A stretch of DNA of 64,000 bases from the NCBI GenBank assembly GCA_020744225.1, contig JAGMWG010000011.1:744001-808000 (forward strand). The letters run 5' to 3'. Within the stretch, counting starts at the first letter, position 1; each line of letters starts with the position of its first letter. The DNA is from Paraphoma chrysanthemicola (taxonomy: Eukaryota; Ascomycota; Dothideomycetes; Pleosporales; Phaeosphaeriaceae). Below, piece after piece: positions 41,759 to 53,925 of the stretch. Made by a program: the position numbers and the translations under genes. The notes beneath the pieces are model-generated. The model was not told the DNA's origin. It made no database searches and saw only the letters and a program-made list of their open reading frames with translations.

Positions 41759-43592
41759 GAAGACCGGTCACACTGGTATGTTTTAGGGTAGTGATTGTCT
41801 TGCGGGAAGCTATATATCAGCCAGCCAAACATTGCGGCCTGCTCCACGCCACGATCTTAGCTGATGCCTCGAACGAACAACTGGGACGCAAATCCGCCAT
41901 TATCAAAGGGCGCTTAACGAGTAGGCCTTCCGTGCCGTGCAAACGTTGGGGCGTGAGCCGGTTGTGGCTGTCCGGAGAGTACCCGAAGGATCGTGAGGTG
42001 GTCTTCAACGCCGCAGTTCTGCCTGCCTGACCATTAGGCGGCGTCGCCCCGAGATGAAAATGCCACAGCTGCCTGGCCCCATAGAGTCACCGTTCATTAT
42101 GGTGTCTTAGCCATCCAGGCGCTGTCATCAGGAATAAGATGCCAGACTCTCTCTGCATGGTGTTGAAGGTGTACGAGATCTCCATTTGTGCACCAATGGT
42201 AGCAAGTCAGCACACAGACGTCTCAGACTGCACACGAAAACAGGCTAACTGTGTACAGCTAAATTAGGGGCCGTGCTCTGTCCGGCGTTTTCCTGATTCA
42301 GGAGTTTAATGTGCTTTGCCGCCGGGCTCAGGTGTGGAAGACCGCTAAATGGCTGAGCCTGGCTGTGATGCTGCAATGCGAGCTTTCACGTCACCGCAGC
42401 TACGGCGAGGCTCGTGATCGCTGCTGCAGCGACGGTGCTCAATGGTAAGATTCCGGCTCTTTTAGCAATCTTCCGCAAACGAAATTACCTCCTAGCCGGT
42501 TCCTTGCACCGAGACAAGGACGAAAAGCGGTTGGCGTGAAGTTCAGGTGCGGGTCGTGATCGTCAGTGGTGCATTTTGGCTTCCAGTGCTCAGCCTCGCG
42601 GCGTTGGTTTTTGGCGCACGAACCCTGCAACTGCCAGTCGATTTTCGAGATACCAAACACACAAGGCTGACTGACTGAAGGAGTAACAGACTTCAATTGA
42701 AGCTTCTGACGGCACTAACGGTCGTTATGCGTGGCACCCTTCGCGCACTTTGACTTATGTCGGTACGCCTAGGCCGTATCGGGGACCTCAAATGGCCCCA
42801 AAACTATGCTGCGCCTTTCTTCTTCTATAGCAGGCTTGCGCCAGACTGTCAGCTCTAGCGTGACTTGCAAAAAAAGAACGTCAAGGGATCTTGCTTTTGA
42901 AAATGGAAGTTGAATGATTTTAGGCAATGTGAGACTGCAAAAACGTTGAGTACAGTACCCGGAACGGATCTCAAAAAAAGGAACCAAAACAACGACCATG
43001 GGGCATCCACTAAACCGACAGACCATAAGAACATATTTTCGTAACCCATAGCGGAACCAGACCATGCTGGTCGCAGGGCAGAATCGGTTGTTCAACAACA
43101 AACGTCAGAGTATCAGGTAGGTGGAGTGCGCTGCTGATGTGACGAGCTTCCACTCACGGACGCCGTATAACCGCCGTGAAATACACAACACCTAGACGCA
43201 TCGCCCCATATTACTCAAAATCAAGTCCGATCAGTCGGCAGGTGCCACACAGCTAAGGACGAATATGCGGCCGTCCTGCGGCGTGGTCAGCCAGGCTGTC
43301 CTCGCATCATGTGGCGCGGCCGTGTGTAATGCGTTGTGAGTGAAGGCACCCTGCGCCTCCACATCAAGAGAGCCAGAGATTCAGCCGAGATGCATGAATC
43401 TGTCAACAAGAATTCCTCGGACGTACCAGGTCATCCAAAAGCTCATAGCTGTCAGGACTCGCGGTCGTTTGGTAACGTCAAGCCCTTTCTATGTTCATGT
43501 TGTTTCTCGGTCGTCCCCCTGTGGCTATGTAATCCAGAGAGGGAATATCTTCAATGCAGGCGCGCATTGTCGAGGTTTACATGGGTCGTAGG
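41759..43592. other. Intergenic, SWIM gene to bZIP gene
   Basis: No gene is supported over 1.8 kb. The left end is the SWIM promoter and the right end the 3' flank of the bZIP gene. Short frames on both strands lack features. Confidence 0.5.
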
Positions 43593-44210
43593 TTATTGGT
43601 GGTAGTGGCGGTTGGGATGACAGTAAGGGAAGTATCGCAGATAATCCCATGCTGGAGTCCCTACAGCAAATTGCTGACTGAGACGCAGCCCGAGCCTTTG
43701 CAGTGTTAGCTGGTGTGAAGTATCACGAAAGGTGTACTCACACGAGGGCTTACCTACTGCTGCCTCCAGTTGTTCTATACACCGAGTTCTCTCGTGAACT
43801 CTGCTGGGAGCTTTGTTCCTTGTTCTTGCCCGTTTCGACGACATGTTTCATCGATATGCCACCCCATGGCAGCCCAGATAGATTGTGATTCGTTTCAATA
43901 TCTTCGGGCTCTGGTGATGCATAGGAACTTCCGGCCCGACGTCGATTCTCGGCCTCTCGATCGGCTTCCTCCTTCTGCTCTTTGGCCTTGTCACCTAGTG
44001 ATTGTTAGTAACTCGCTAGCACTTCGAGCTGGACGTATACTGACGGAATCTTCGCTGTGCTAGCTTATTCTGGATCTTTCTTCTCTCATTCGGGTCCTTG
44101 ATGTCAGACCACTCATCTGCTTTGGTCTTGGATGCATCACCACTTCCCGAAGGAGAGCCACTCTCCGATGATGCGGGCTGCTGATTGCTGGATTGGCCTC
44201 CTTGAGACAT
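43593..44210 (-). CDS. bZIP transcription factor with atypical zipper
   Basis: Three exons on the minus strand, 44210-44045, 43994-43754 and 43695-43593, join in phase (introns of 50 and 58 bp) to give 169 residues. The start is MSQGGQSSNQQPASSESG. The basic region is DPNERRKIQNKLAQRRFR, with the N-x7-R signature of DNA-contacting bZIP helices; the first intron falls in its last Arg codon. After it comes DKAKEQKEEADREAENRRRAG, charged and helical but without heptad leucines. A second conserved block contains NLSGLPWGGISMKHVVETGK. This matches a filamentous-fungal bZIP group with a short or degenerate zipper. The third exon (GLRLSQQFAVGTPAW...) is less certain, since it rests on a good acceptor and matching phase only. 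Confidence 0.75.
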
Positions 44211-47200
44211 TGCGGCGATGTTGGTAGCAGCAGTTGTAAAAGACCGAGAGTCCTTTGTGTCGACCTTCAGTCGGCAGCAACGGGTGCTGGAACAAAGTAT
44301 GGAAATGCAGGGGTAGTAATCTGTTAAAGGAACAGCAGTGCAGGATAGATGTAGAATTCACCTGCTCTGGGCGGTGGATGAAGGATAGGAACAGCAGGCG
44401 TCTATGTTGATGTGTTGGAGCTGACAATAGAATAGGTCATGACTTCGCGAGCAGCCTCTATGCAACCAGAATCCGATCCAACGAATGGAGAGTCACTTCG
44501 AGGGTTTCGAAGGCTGGTGCCTGATAGGTGACTCTTCAAGAAGTGAGGCGCAGGAACGAAGTAGAACGAATAGAAATTTAAAGGTACGATATGTCAAGTC
44601 TGAAACGATGAGTCTAAACAAGTGCGAGAACTTAGGATATTCATACTGCCCTGTAATGCGCTCGACTGAGGGTAGCTAACCGCAGCCGAGCCTGATGCGG
44701 TGCTTGGTGTCGGCGATAGACGACAGAGGGGCCAACACCCTTGATTCAGATACTGATTTCGAGGGTTCCAGCAAGAGTAATATTGCGGCTGGTAGCCCCG
44801 GCCTGAACGATGGAAGAGCTATATCGGACAAGGATAACGAATGATTGCGGAGAAGCGAGTGAAGCATTGGGGCCTGGGACGGAAACATGCTGTACCTTAG
44901 CGAGACAAAAGGAAAGGCATAGGACTACAACCTCGAATGGCCTAGGTAAACGGTTAGTAGCTCGGTCCTCCCGTAATCAAAATAGCCCACTACCCTATGA
45001 CGTTCCTAGAGGTCCATCGTCACCGGCCGGGTTGAAGCATGGGCTAAAGCGATGTAGTTCAAAGGGCGCTCCCAGTATAAATCGATGGCGCCAGCCAGGT
45101 GGGTCATTGATTGGTCGCCCAATCTCTTGTGCATGTCCCGGTCAATGAGTCGGGATCCATTCACAGGTACCTGCATCGATCGCTACCACTAGGTCGGCAA
45201 CATTAGTCGGGGCGGCCGTACGCTAAAGGCCCTTTAGTAGGGCTGAGGCAGCAATTTTCATGGCATTAGCCGAATTCGAATAGAGAAAGCTCTTGGTCGC
45301 AGCTTTTCCGAGCCGGATAGAAGTGTGGCGGAGCTTCAGCCTCCGGCTACTGTTGACCATTCGGCTTGAGCTGCAAATTAGAAAAGCTTGAGGCTACTCA
45401 AACCTCATTGCTGGTTTTCTCGGAAAGAGAGTATTCCGTGAGACAGTTTTTCAGCTGACCTTCAAGCCTGTACGCGAAGGAAGACGAGGGGGCTGTTGCT
45501 GCGCATGAATGACGATAGCGGCGCGATTTGTCCGAAGTGGTTTGTGCATCGGCATCTGCAAGCACAACGTGTCAGAGAAGACATGCAGACCCATGGTCAG
45601 TGAGAAGTCATAGAGCTATGGTAAGGCGCAGGAATTGGGGTTGTGAGAAGCTTGAAGCGTGGTTCATGGAGGCGGTCGATGTTTACGAGCTATACCCGAT
45701 GCATCTTGTCAGCGCAGCCGCGATTGGTCCGATGCTGTGGCTGAGCCACGCTAAACTTGGTCTACACCAAATGCTGACCGCCTGACGTTGGTAGTGGCTT
45801 CCACGATGCTTGACATCATTGCAGTGCTAATGACACATGGCGAGAGGAAACGATATGCACCCCCATCGCGTGAATATTAATCAAGCTCCACGACATAGCG
45901 ACTGCAACGGATTGACCGTGGCTGCATCCAACCATCGTTCCGGTGAAGAGCAAGTGCAGGATGCGAGAATCGCGTCTTCGATAACCTCTTGAAACGGACC
46001 GTCTGTTGCCCGGTCACACTGATAATTAAAGAACCATGGAATTGTGTGCGTAGTTTGCACAAATATATAGCTTAAAATCCGCCTGAGAGAGCACTCTCCT
46101 GTTAAATTTCAAATGTACAAAGTCGAAGAGCGTGATATTAAGAAAATATATCTAAGCTAGTTGCCAACGTCCCCGTCAGTGAAGCGAGTCGCTAATCAAA
46201 AACACCAGGTCTAATCCTGCAGGGCCTTCCGGTCTGTTGACCGGTCCGACCACTGTGCAGCTTAAGAGTATGAATGCCAGCTCCGTAGTCGCAAGAATAT
46301 GTGGCTCCGTGATTCCTCAGAACCATCGGCTCAGTATCGGAACTGTCGATTAGTTTGCTGGGTCAAATGAACCATGACAGTGTTTGTCTCACAGTACTTC
46401 ATTCAGGATGACTATTCGATGACCTGGCTGCACACCCACATAACAGCATGGGCAACATGAGCTTGGCGTGGGCCTGGATACATTGTCCAGTTGCAACTTG
46501 TCGCGCAGGATTAGGATTCAGGATAATGAAGGTGCAACGGGTCAGCTACAACCAGTTGCTATTCTGGTCTCAGTGCGATGGCCATCGGCTAAGTGTGGGA
46601 GCTTGCACAGAACATGTCGGCTCGACACGCCCCAGCCATGTCAGCCATGTCTCGCACAGCCACACAGCCACCCTGCGGCTATGATGAGGCTGAAGAACTT
46701 CTGGTGCGTTGAATCACGTTTGATGGATGCCCGCAGCGGCTGGAGTTGCCATGCGCTTATTGAGACACGTGGGGTCGGAGTACAGTAGAAACGCATGTAG
46801 GAATGGGGCGGTCCTGGGTTGCCTGAGTGCAGGATCACAGCATAAGAAACGAGATGCCTCTCGATGATCCATAGTATCAAGGCCATCACCATCGAAGATA
46901 TGTTTGTCTTTGATTTAGTCCTGCTCATCTAGGAAAGTGCAATGAGTAGGGTGGAGAAGACACGGTCCTGCTAAAAACCTATTTCAATCTTCCACTGAAG
47001 GAATGTTGCTCCGAGACCATGGGGAGCTGATCGGGGAGCAGGCAAACGTGGGTACAGCACTAGAGACACGCCTCACTACTCCTGGGCGAGCATATGTGAT
47101 CGTCCTGCATGAAGGAGCGTGATTGCGCGCGACGTTGTTACGATTGTCGCCGTAGTCGTAGTCGATGAAGAAGACGAGGATGAGGAGAGAGAAAAACTCG

Positions 47201-48040
47201 GAGTAAGTGCGAGCTGCGTGTGTGGCCCGAGCGCTTCCTTGGCGAACAATGAGACAAAATCATCCCAGCCGAGCACGCTTCTGCTCTTCACACACAATCA
47301 TACAAATCGAACGATCAATCAACGGCCACACTCAGCAATCTACGGTGTAGTTGTCATATTACGTTCCAGAGCGATACCAGGCACTTTTAGGCTTTTTGCA
47401 TCAAATTCCGTGATGCTTGAAGCCACCTGCGTGACCATACATTCTGTTGCAGAGAGCCTTTGCGGGTCTATCGTCCATGCTTTGATCAAGTGATTACGAT
47501 CGATGTCCGCTCTGCATGGTTAGAGTGCGCTCTTAGATGCGATGCAACCGTCGATGCTATGAGGGCCTCTTAATGGCGAGGCTGGCTTATAGATTGTGGC
47601 TTCTTGGGCCTGAAAGCCACCCCAGCAACCCGAATCCAGTGCCCTCTGTAAAACGCAATTACTGTCCGAGACCATGTATGAACATGGCCGACCTGTTTCT
47701 GATGCTGCGGAACACGTTGTAGTCCAGGCAGGGGCAGCGTGCTGTATTTAGATAAAACGCTAGACCCAGGGTCCTGGAGCTGTGCGGGAGACCATGTGTG
47801 ATGCTGCTGGACGGGATCCATTACTCGTCATCGCGTCCCAACTTAGGCCTCTTCAGACATCCCCTTTTGCCTCCGCGAGTTCGGCCCTGCCATGGACCTA
47901 CTATCCTTCCTCCAATAACCGCTGCTACATCATAGGCGACGCGCGCCTCGACCTGCCTTGCATCCCACGTGTCGCCCTCGTGCACGTTCTGCCACTCCTT
48001 ACGCTCGTTTTGTCCGAGCCGTCCCATCGCTCCGAACAAG
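44211..48040. other. 3.8-kb gene-poor region
   Basis: No gene, RNA or complete mobile element is recognised. Frames of up to 124 codons lack domains and good leaders. Small structures include a perfect 6-bp hairpin (ccggtc-tgtt-gaccgg) at 46229-46244 and an 8-bp inverted pair (agcttttc ... gaaaagct) around 45301-45390. The final 150 bp are the promoter and leader of the ArfGAP gene. Confidence 0.5.
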
Positions 48041-50218
48041 ATGGCGTCCGCCCTGAACAAGCGCCAGCAGGCGCGCAATGAGAGAGCGCTGCAAGACTTG
48101 ATAAAGACTGTTCCGGGGAATGGCACATGCGCCGACTGCGGCGCAAAGAATCCAGGCAAGTCCTCGCACGCATGCACCTGCGCATTTGCTGACATTGCAA
48201 CTCAGGATGGGCGAGTTGGAGCGTGAGTACCCAAGAACCACAGAAGCACAGAAGCACAGAAGCAGCACTCGTGCTTGAGCGACATGATCACCCCTCTGAG
48301 CCCGAGACTGACTTACCTCCAGTTGGGCATCTTCCTGTGCATGCGATGCGCGGCCCTACACCGCAAGCTAGGGACGCACATCTCCAAGGTCAAATCGCTG
48401 AGCATGGACAAATGGGACAACGCGCAAGTTGATGTGAGGATCTTGCTGTGCGGGAGGAGTACATAGGCACTGACTCACGTCTAGAACATGAAGCGCATCG
48501 GGAATTCCGAGTCGAACAAGACGTACAATCCTCGGAACTTGAAGCCGCAGATGCCCATCGACATCGACGAAGTTGACAGCGCCATGGAGCGGTACATTCG
48601 GCAGAAATATGAGCAGCGGATTTATATGCATGACACACGGCCGAGCACGAGACAGAATACTGGCAGCACCAGCTCAGACGACCGGCCGCCGCCGCTCCCT
48701 CCGAAGCCCACTGGTCGCTTTGGATTCGGGCTTCGAAAAGCTGCCACGTCGCCGCGAAACCTCACACCCCCAGTGTCGCCAGGACTGGGAGGTTTTGGGC
48801 AAGAGTCTCCGCCGCGCGTCAACAAGGCTTCCAGAGTGTTTGGATCCAACATACAGACATCAGGAGACGGAATGGATTCGAAGTTGGCGACGCTGCGAGA
48901 CATGGGATTCCCTGACGAAAAGAGGAACTCAACCGTGCTGAAGGGACTCAATGGCAATCTTGACCGCACTGTAGAAGCCTTGATTCGATTGGGAGAGCAG
49001 AATCCTGGGAAATCAAGGGGCAGCACGCCCACTCCACCAGCAAAATCCAGCGACAATGGCCTTAGTTTCGAGCGAACGCAGACTGCGCCCGCGGGAATGT
49101 CATCGATGAACCCCTTTGACGCCCTGGACGCTGTGGCAGCACAACCGCAGCAAGCACAACAAACGCAATTGCAAACCCAGCAGCCGCCTTACGCGGGATC
49201 TTCATCGCAGATTACGTCGCCTTCTAATTCTTACAACCCATTTCTAAGTCAGCAGATGCAGCAACAACAGCATGGTGCTCCTCAGCAATCTCAGCCTAAT
49301 TATTCTTATCAGCAAAATCCTTTCGGGCAGTATCAGCAGCCCAGCCTGGAGCAGTCTTTCCAGAACATGCAAGTCTCGAATCAGCAAGCCCAGCAACCTC
49401 TGTTCCCTAATCGAACTGGCGGCTACGGCCCAACTCAACCGCCGTTCGCTCAGACGAACCCGTTTCAGCAATCTTTCACGCCTCCACCTATGCCACAGAT
49501 ACCCGAGCAATACAGCTCCTTTTTCCAACCGCAGCCGCAGTATCAGTCCATGTCCTCGCCGACAAGTCCGGGGAATCCCTTTCTCAAATCGTCCAGAAGC
49601 CAAATTTTCTCACCTACAACCTCAGCCAACTCTAATCCCTTTGGACAGCAACAGGCTCAACAGGCTCAACAGCCCATGCAGCAGTCTCAAGCATCGAATC
49701 CGTTTATGGGTCAGCATCAAAGCCAAACCCCTACCGCCCAAATATCGAACCCCTGGCAGGCTCAACAACAAAACTACCAACAGCCTTCATACCAACCGGC
49801 CCAATCCAACCCACAACCGGCCTATCAGCAACAGCAGAACGTCCAACAAGCCGTGCCACAGCAATATCAGCAGCCTATCTATCAGCAGAACCATCAAAGT
49901 ACCCCACTGCAGAGTGCCAATCCTTTCGACAAGAATTCGATCCTTGCCTTGTACAATTACCCACAGCTTGCACCTCAGCGCACGGATCAACCACAGCCTG
50001 CATCCGCAGCGCCAGCAGCGTCAGTACCTCCTGCGCCGGTGTCTGGTCATATGAACCCATTCGCGAACAGCCAGAGTGGCCAACAAGGGCAGCCCCTCTC
50101 TGCGGCCCAGACGCCGGGTGTTCGCCATGTCAGCAACGAGAGTGTAGACTTCTCAGGGCTGAGTGGCAGACATTCTCCAGATGCGTTCGCCGGTTTGAGC
50201 GCGAGCTTCAGGCGATGA
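48041..50218 (+). CDS. ArfGAP-UBA-Gln-rich protein (Gts1-like)
   Basis: Four exons, 48041-48155, 48206-48222, 48323-48433 and 48485-50218, join in phase to give 658 residues. The first intron has a GC donor (ccag|gcaagt) and exon 2 is only 17 nt. The ArfGAP zinc finger is C-x2-C-x16-C-x2-C: TCADCGAKNPGWASWS, LGIFLCMRC, with the arginine finger in AALHRKLGTHISKVKSL. A UBA domain follows (LATLRDMGFPDEKRNSTVLK). From about residue 250 the protein is Gln/Asn/Pro/Tyr-rich with repeated NPF motifs (SYNPFLSQ, YQQNPFGQY, QTNPFQQSF). Budding-yeast Gts1 has the same order. It should stimulate GTP hydrolysis on Arf in Golgi or endocytic traffic. NPF motifs suggest binding to EH-domain endocytic proteins. 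Confidence 0.9.
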
Positions 50219-51161
50219 ACATTCTTCTCAGTGCGTACTCGAGCCGCAGGTATCGCAGTATCGCCTTTGCAATTTGGATATATAAGAAGATCTAGGTTGT
50301 TATGCCGACAAGTCACGCTTCGTGTATGATATGGAGCAAGCGAGCATCGTAGTGGACCTAATTATTCTTTTGTCCGAGAAGACTAAAAATGTGCCTATCT
50401 CTCCATTGCTCATAGAGTCACTTTGACCATTAATACAATCAACATTCCTGAAGCATACCACAATGTCTGCCCAACCTTGCACCCGCAACAGCTGTAGCCA
50501 GCAAAATCGCCCCCAACCAATCGCATTCGACGTGCATGGTTCACGCAAAACATCGTACATGTGCTCGCCGCTCGGCACTGCGGCGGTGGTTGGGCGGTCC
50601 CTGCAGCAGCCCCCAACCACCAAAAAGCGGTCTGTTAGCTTCGCGGCGATCCCTTGCGACAGCTCCACAAGTTCGTAGCTCCCACTCCCGTTACCCGAGC
50701 TGCACCATCTTTTCCACCCTTTTCCCCAACCGTGCGACCTGAACCAGAATCGCAGTGACTCTCGCACTGCTTGTCGATTACAAGAGCGGGGACAAGGCTG
50801 TCGTACGACACGATAAGCCTCAAGGCGCAAACACTGAGGAACCGGAGAGCTGACCAGGAGGCGATATTGAAGCCCAACACCGACCCACATACACCGGCCA
50901 ACAACGCATTCTAGACTCGTTTGCGCTGGCAAGATCAAGAGTCAGACCTGAGTTTTGGAGTCATTGCGACAACACTCGCAACGCAGCAATTGAATGCGCT
51001 GGGCCACTCGCTATACACACGTCCATCGCATCCCGCCGTCCTCAATCCGACGCGCATCTTTTTCCTCATCAGGCTCTACAATCGCGCATCCAAGCGCACC
51101 CATAACAACTCTCGTCACACCCAAACCAACTTTACAAACCTCCTATACAACACACAACAAC
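50219..51161. other. Intergenic, ArfGAP to Gly-rich membrane protein
   Basis: No gene is supported. The last 100 bp are an ACA/ACC-rich leader ending acacacaacaac before the next ATG. Confidence 0.55.
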
Positions 51162-51695
51162 ATGGGCTGGCTCCCCAACCCCTTTGGCTCGCCGCGCCGC
51201 AGCTCGTCCCGCCCCGGCTACGCACGCAGCTATGCAGGCTCCTCGTACTCATCTCATCGCGCCAGCACGTCGCGGTACAAGCGGTCTCCACGAGACGGAT
51301 ACATATCCTACCTATACGCCAAGGTCCGGCACTTTCTGCGCGAAATCTGGCGCTATGCGCAACGGCATCCATACAAGGTGTTCTTCATGGTCATCATGCC
51401 GCTCGTGTCCGGCGGCGTCTTGCATAAGCTGGCCAGACAATTTGGCGTGAATCTACCGGAGATGGGTGGCCAGGGAGCGAGGGGCGGACATGCGGGAGGT
51501 GGACATGGTAGTAGCTCAAGCTACTATGGATCGGCGGGCTATGGGGATGAGTACGGTTCAAGGGGTGGTGGAGGAGGGTCGTTCGGGGGGTTGGACATGC
51601 AGAGCCTTGCGGGTGGAATTGGGACGGCGCAGAGTTTGGCAGGAGGAATAAGTGGATTGGCGAGTTTGGCAGGGATGGCCAGTAAGTTTATGTGA
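51162..51695 (+). CDS. Small Gly/Ser-rich membrane protein of unknown function (177 aa)
   Basis: This is a single-exon frame starting MGWLPNPFGSPRRSSSRPG with a clear A/C-rich leader. The N-terminal 45 residues are Ser/Arg/Tyr-rich. A basic amphipathic stretch (YAKVRHFLREIWRYAQRHPY) leads into one hydrophobic segment (KVFFMVIMPLVSGGVLHKLA). The C-terminal half is Gly-rich (GGHGSSSSYYGSAGYGDEYG) and ends in a hydrophobic Gly/Ala/Leu repeat (SLAGGIGTAQSLAGGISGLA). There is no recognised family. Probably a membrane-anchored, largely disordered protein; the topology is uncertain. Confidence 0.7.
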   Translation: MGWLPNPFGSPRRSSSRPGYARSYAGSSYSSHRASTSRYKRSPRDGYISYLYAKVRHFLREIWRYAQRHPYKVFFMVIMPLVSGGVLHKLARQFGVNLPEMGGQGARGGHAGGGHGSSSSYYGSAGYGDEYGSRGGGGGSFGGLDMQSLAGGIGTAQSLAGGISGLASLAGMASKFM

Positions 51696-52371
51696 GGCCA
51701 CGACGAACGTTGATTGAGATTTGCGATATTGAGAAAGAGATGGACGAGGATATGACTTTGCAGCAAGATACCACGAGAGCATACGATAGCGGGAGGGTAG
51801 CGAACGCTCTCTTGCAGTTTTGATTTTGAGAGCCACATAGCTCTGGCGTTCGGGAAATGAAGAGAGAACTGACTGATTTGATGGTTGATAATGTGAGCTG
51901 GATGTCAAGTGTACCCTTAGTCTATCTAGATATATCCCAGGCAATATGGCCTTTCCCTTGCAATGATACACTTAGAACATGATATCACTATCAGCGAGAG
52001 ACGAAGGCAAGTGAAAGCGGGTGTCACTCTCGGCTAAAAAAAAGCTAGGTATCCTCGAGGCCGTAGCGTCGAGTCTACCGTGAATTGTTGTTGTGCAAGG
52101 CGGTGAGGCGACAAAGAACTCCAGCTCGAGTGCGGACTTTTGGGCTCACCTCCGACGTGCCTACCCTTTCAACATCTGCACCTCCACTCTCCGCCGTGCA
52201 ACTCCACCGCAACCGAGCGCATCAACATCTACTTGCTATCTTTATCATTTACCTTGAATCTAATCGTTCTTTGCAATTTCCATATTCTTCCCTTCTTGCG
52301 CGTGGTCGCGGAAGGCACAATCTACTACTTCAGCAAAAGCATAGAGAAGGCAGGAGCGAAGGACATACATC
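51696..52371. other. Intergenic, Gly-rich protein to RPB11
   Basis: This is the 3' flank of the Gly-rich gene and the RPB11 promoter. A poly-A run (ctaaaaaaaagct) lies near 52034. No gene is seen. Confidence 0.55.
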
Positions 52372-53244
52372 ATGAACGCGCCAGACAGGTACGTTATCTC
52401 TCTTTCCATCATCCCACAGCACACGACCGCCGCCACGCATTCGTACAACTATGGTGGTCCGCGACGGTCACGATGTGCCGCAAGGGTATGTAGAGTGCCT
52501 TCTTCACCTCACCGTGAACATGCGCTCCACTACCACGCGGTTCACCTTCATCACGCGATCTGCCACCTTCAAATCGAGCACACGCGACTCTACAACATGG
52601 CTCTCAATAGCGACCACCAAAGCGCACCGTGGACCAGCCGGACTCGAGCACGAAGACACCATGGCCGACAGCCTCCCAGACGGCGCACATGCGCCATGCT
52701 GGTCGCCACAGATCGGAACGCTTGTGGAGCACCAACCCAACTGCGGCCTGCGAGACAATAACCGGGACAACCGTCATGTGTCGCATAAAGCTGACCACGA
52801 CTATCAAAACAGGTTCGAGCTCTTCATACTCGACGACGGCGAGCGTAAAGTTGAGCACAAGGAGGAGACCCGTAAGTCATCTCATGGGGATATGTCCGCG
52901 TGCCTCCCATACTGACCCACTACCCAGGCGTTCCCAACACCGCCATCTTCAAGTTCAACAAAGAAGACCACACCCTCGGCAATCTCCTCGCCCAGCGCCT
53001 CCTCAAGTACGACCACGTCGTCTTTGCCGCATATCAGGTCCCGCACCCGCTCTTCGCGACCTTCGATCTGCGCGTCTCGACCGACGGCACCGTCACGCCC
53101 AAGGACGCCATCATCGCCTGCTGCCGGGACATTGTCCAGGACCTTGAGGTTCTGAGGCAGAGCTTCACAACAGAGTGGCTTGGCAAGAAGATTGTCAGCG
53201 AAGGCGAGGCGGAGCGCATGGCGCGCGAGCAGAACAACTTCTAG
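52372..53244 (+). CDS. rpb11: RNA polymerase II subunit RPB11
   Basis: Three exons, 52372-52388, 52813-52871 and 52928-53244, join in phase to give 130 residues. Exon 1 is only 17 nt (MNAPD plus two bases) and is followed by an unusually long 424-bp intron (gtacgt..caaaacag). The joined start reads MNAPDRFELFILDDGERK, the classic Rpb11 start. It continues with FKFNKEDHTLGNLLAQRLL, the L-type dimerisation motif that pairs with Rpb3, then VFAAYQVPHPLFATFDLRV and PKDAIIACCRDIVQDL. Rpb11 and Rpb3 form the assembly platform of RNA polymerase II, like the bacterial alpha dimer. The gene looks complete. Confidence 0.94.
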
Positions 53245-53925
53245 AAACAGTTGGGCGGGCGCGGGGAAGGCGCAAGATGGACATAATGGAGGTTTACGAG
53301 CATGCATTTTAGGGCGTTTCAAAATATGGGCATGTCCCTGATATGGACTGAATTGGCGTTACGTGTAAGATCATGGGATCGATATCGTGTGCCTTTTGAT
53401 AGGCCTGGACTTTTGGCTTGACGGCTTGAGGCACACTGCAGTCGCCTCGTATACTGAATACAAAACATCATACGAAACACTGCCTGTCATCCTTCATTCC
53501 AAGCTTGCTGAAAGTTCAAGTACCGGAGTGATGTATAGACTCCGAGACCGAACTAAGTCATGAAAGAAAGTAGTGAGGAACTTGTGGGCATCTTTTGGGC
53601 TTCAGCAGCCTGATGGAACCCGGCCTAAAAAATCATCAAAGTCCGAACCAAGTAAGCATGATTTACTGATTCTCCTGCACCCCGAGCAATACTTGATCGG
53701 CTTTGAGTCACTGCACCATGATACCTCTGATGGGACACTTTTAATCGCCCTCGCGCATATCTACAACCTCAGTGTAAACTTTACGTTGCTCTACAGACAT
53801 CCCAGCTGCCGCATTGAGCACGGGAGTCGTGCTCTCTGGGCAGTTGGAACATAATTGCAATGCACTCGAGTAACCCAAAGAACGCGCCCCAATCCAGATA
53901 ATAAATATACACAGTTCATAATTAT
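53245..53925. other. Intergenic, convergent 3' flanks
   Basis: RPB11 and the ERD1-like gene converge. A 93-codon frame at 53573-53854 has no features. No RNA or repeat is seen. Confidence 0.5.

Noticed and set aside
45301..45390. Possible inverted-repeat element (agcttttc ... gaaaagct with gagccgg/ttcggct inside)
   Set aside because: The arms match over 8 bp only and need gaps beyond that; no target-site duplication.
46229..46244. Perfect hairpin ccggtc-tgtt-gaccgg
   Set aside because: A 6-bp stem is expected by chance in 64 kb and there is no flanking structure or T-run.
47119..47493. 124-codon frame with an acidic run
   Set aside because: The acidic run comes from a gaagaagacgaggatgagg short repeat; no domain or leader.
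51145..51161. Longer start for the Gly-rich membrane protein through upstream frames at 50921-51160
   Set aside because: Those frames read low-quality sequence, and the A/C-rich leader right before ATG 51162 fits a normal 5' UTR.
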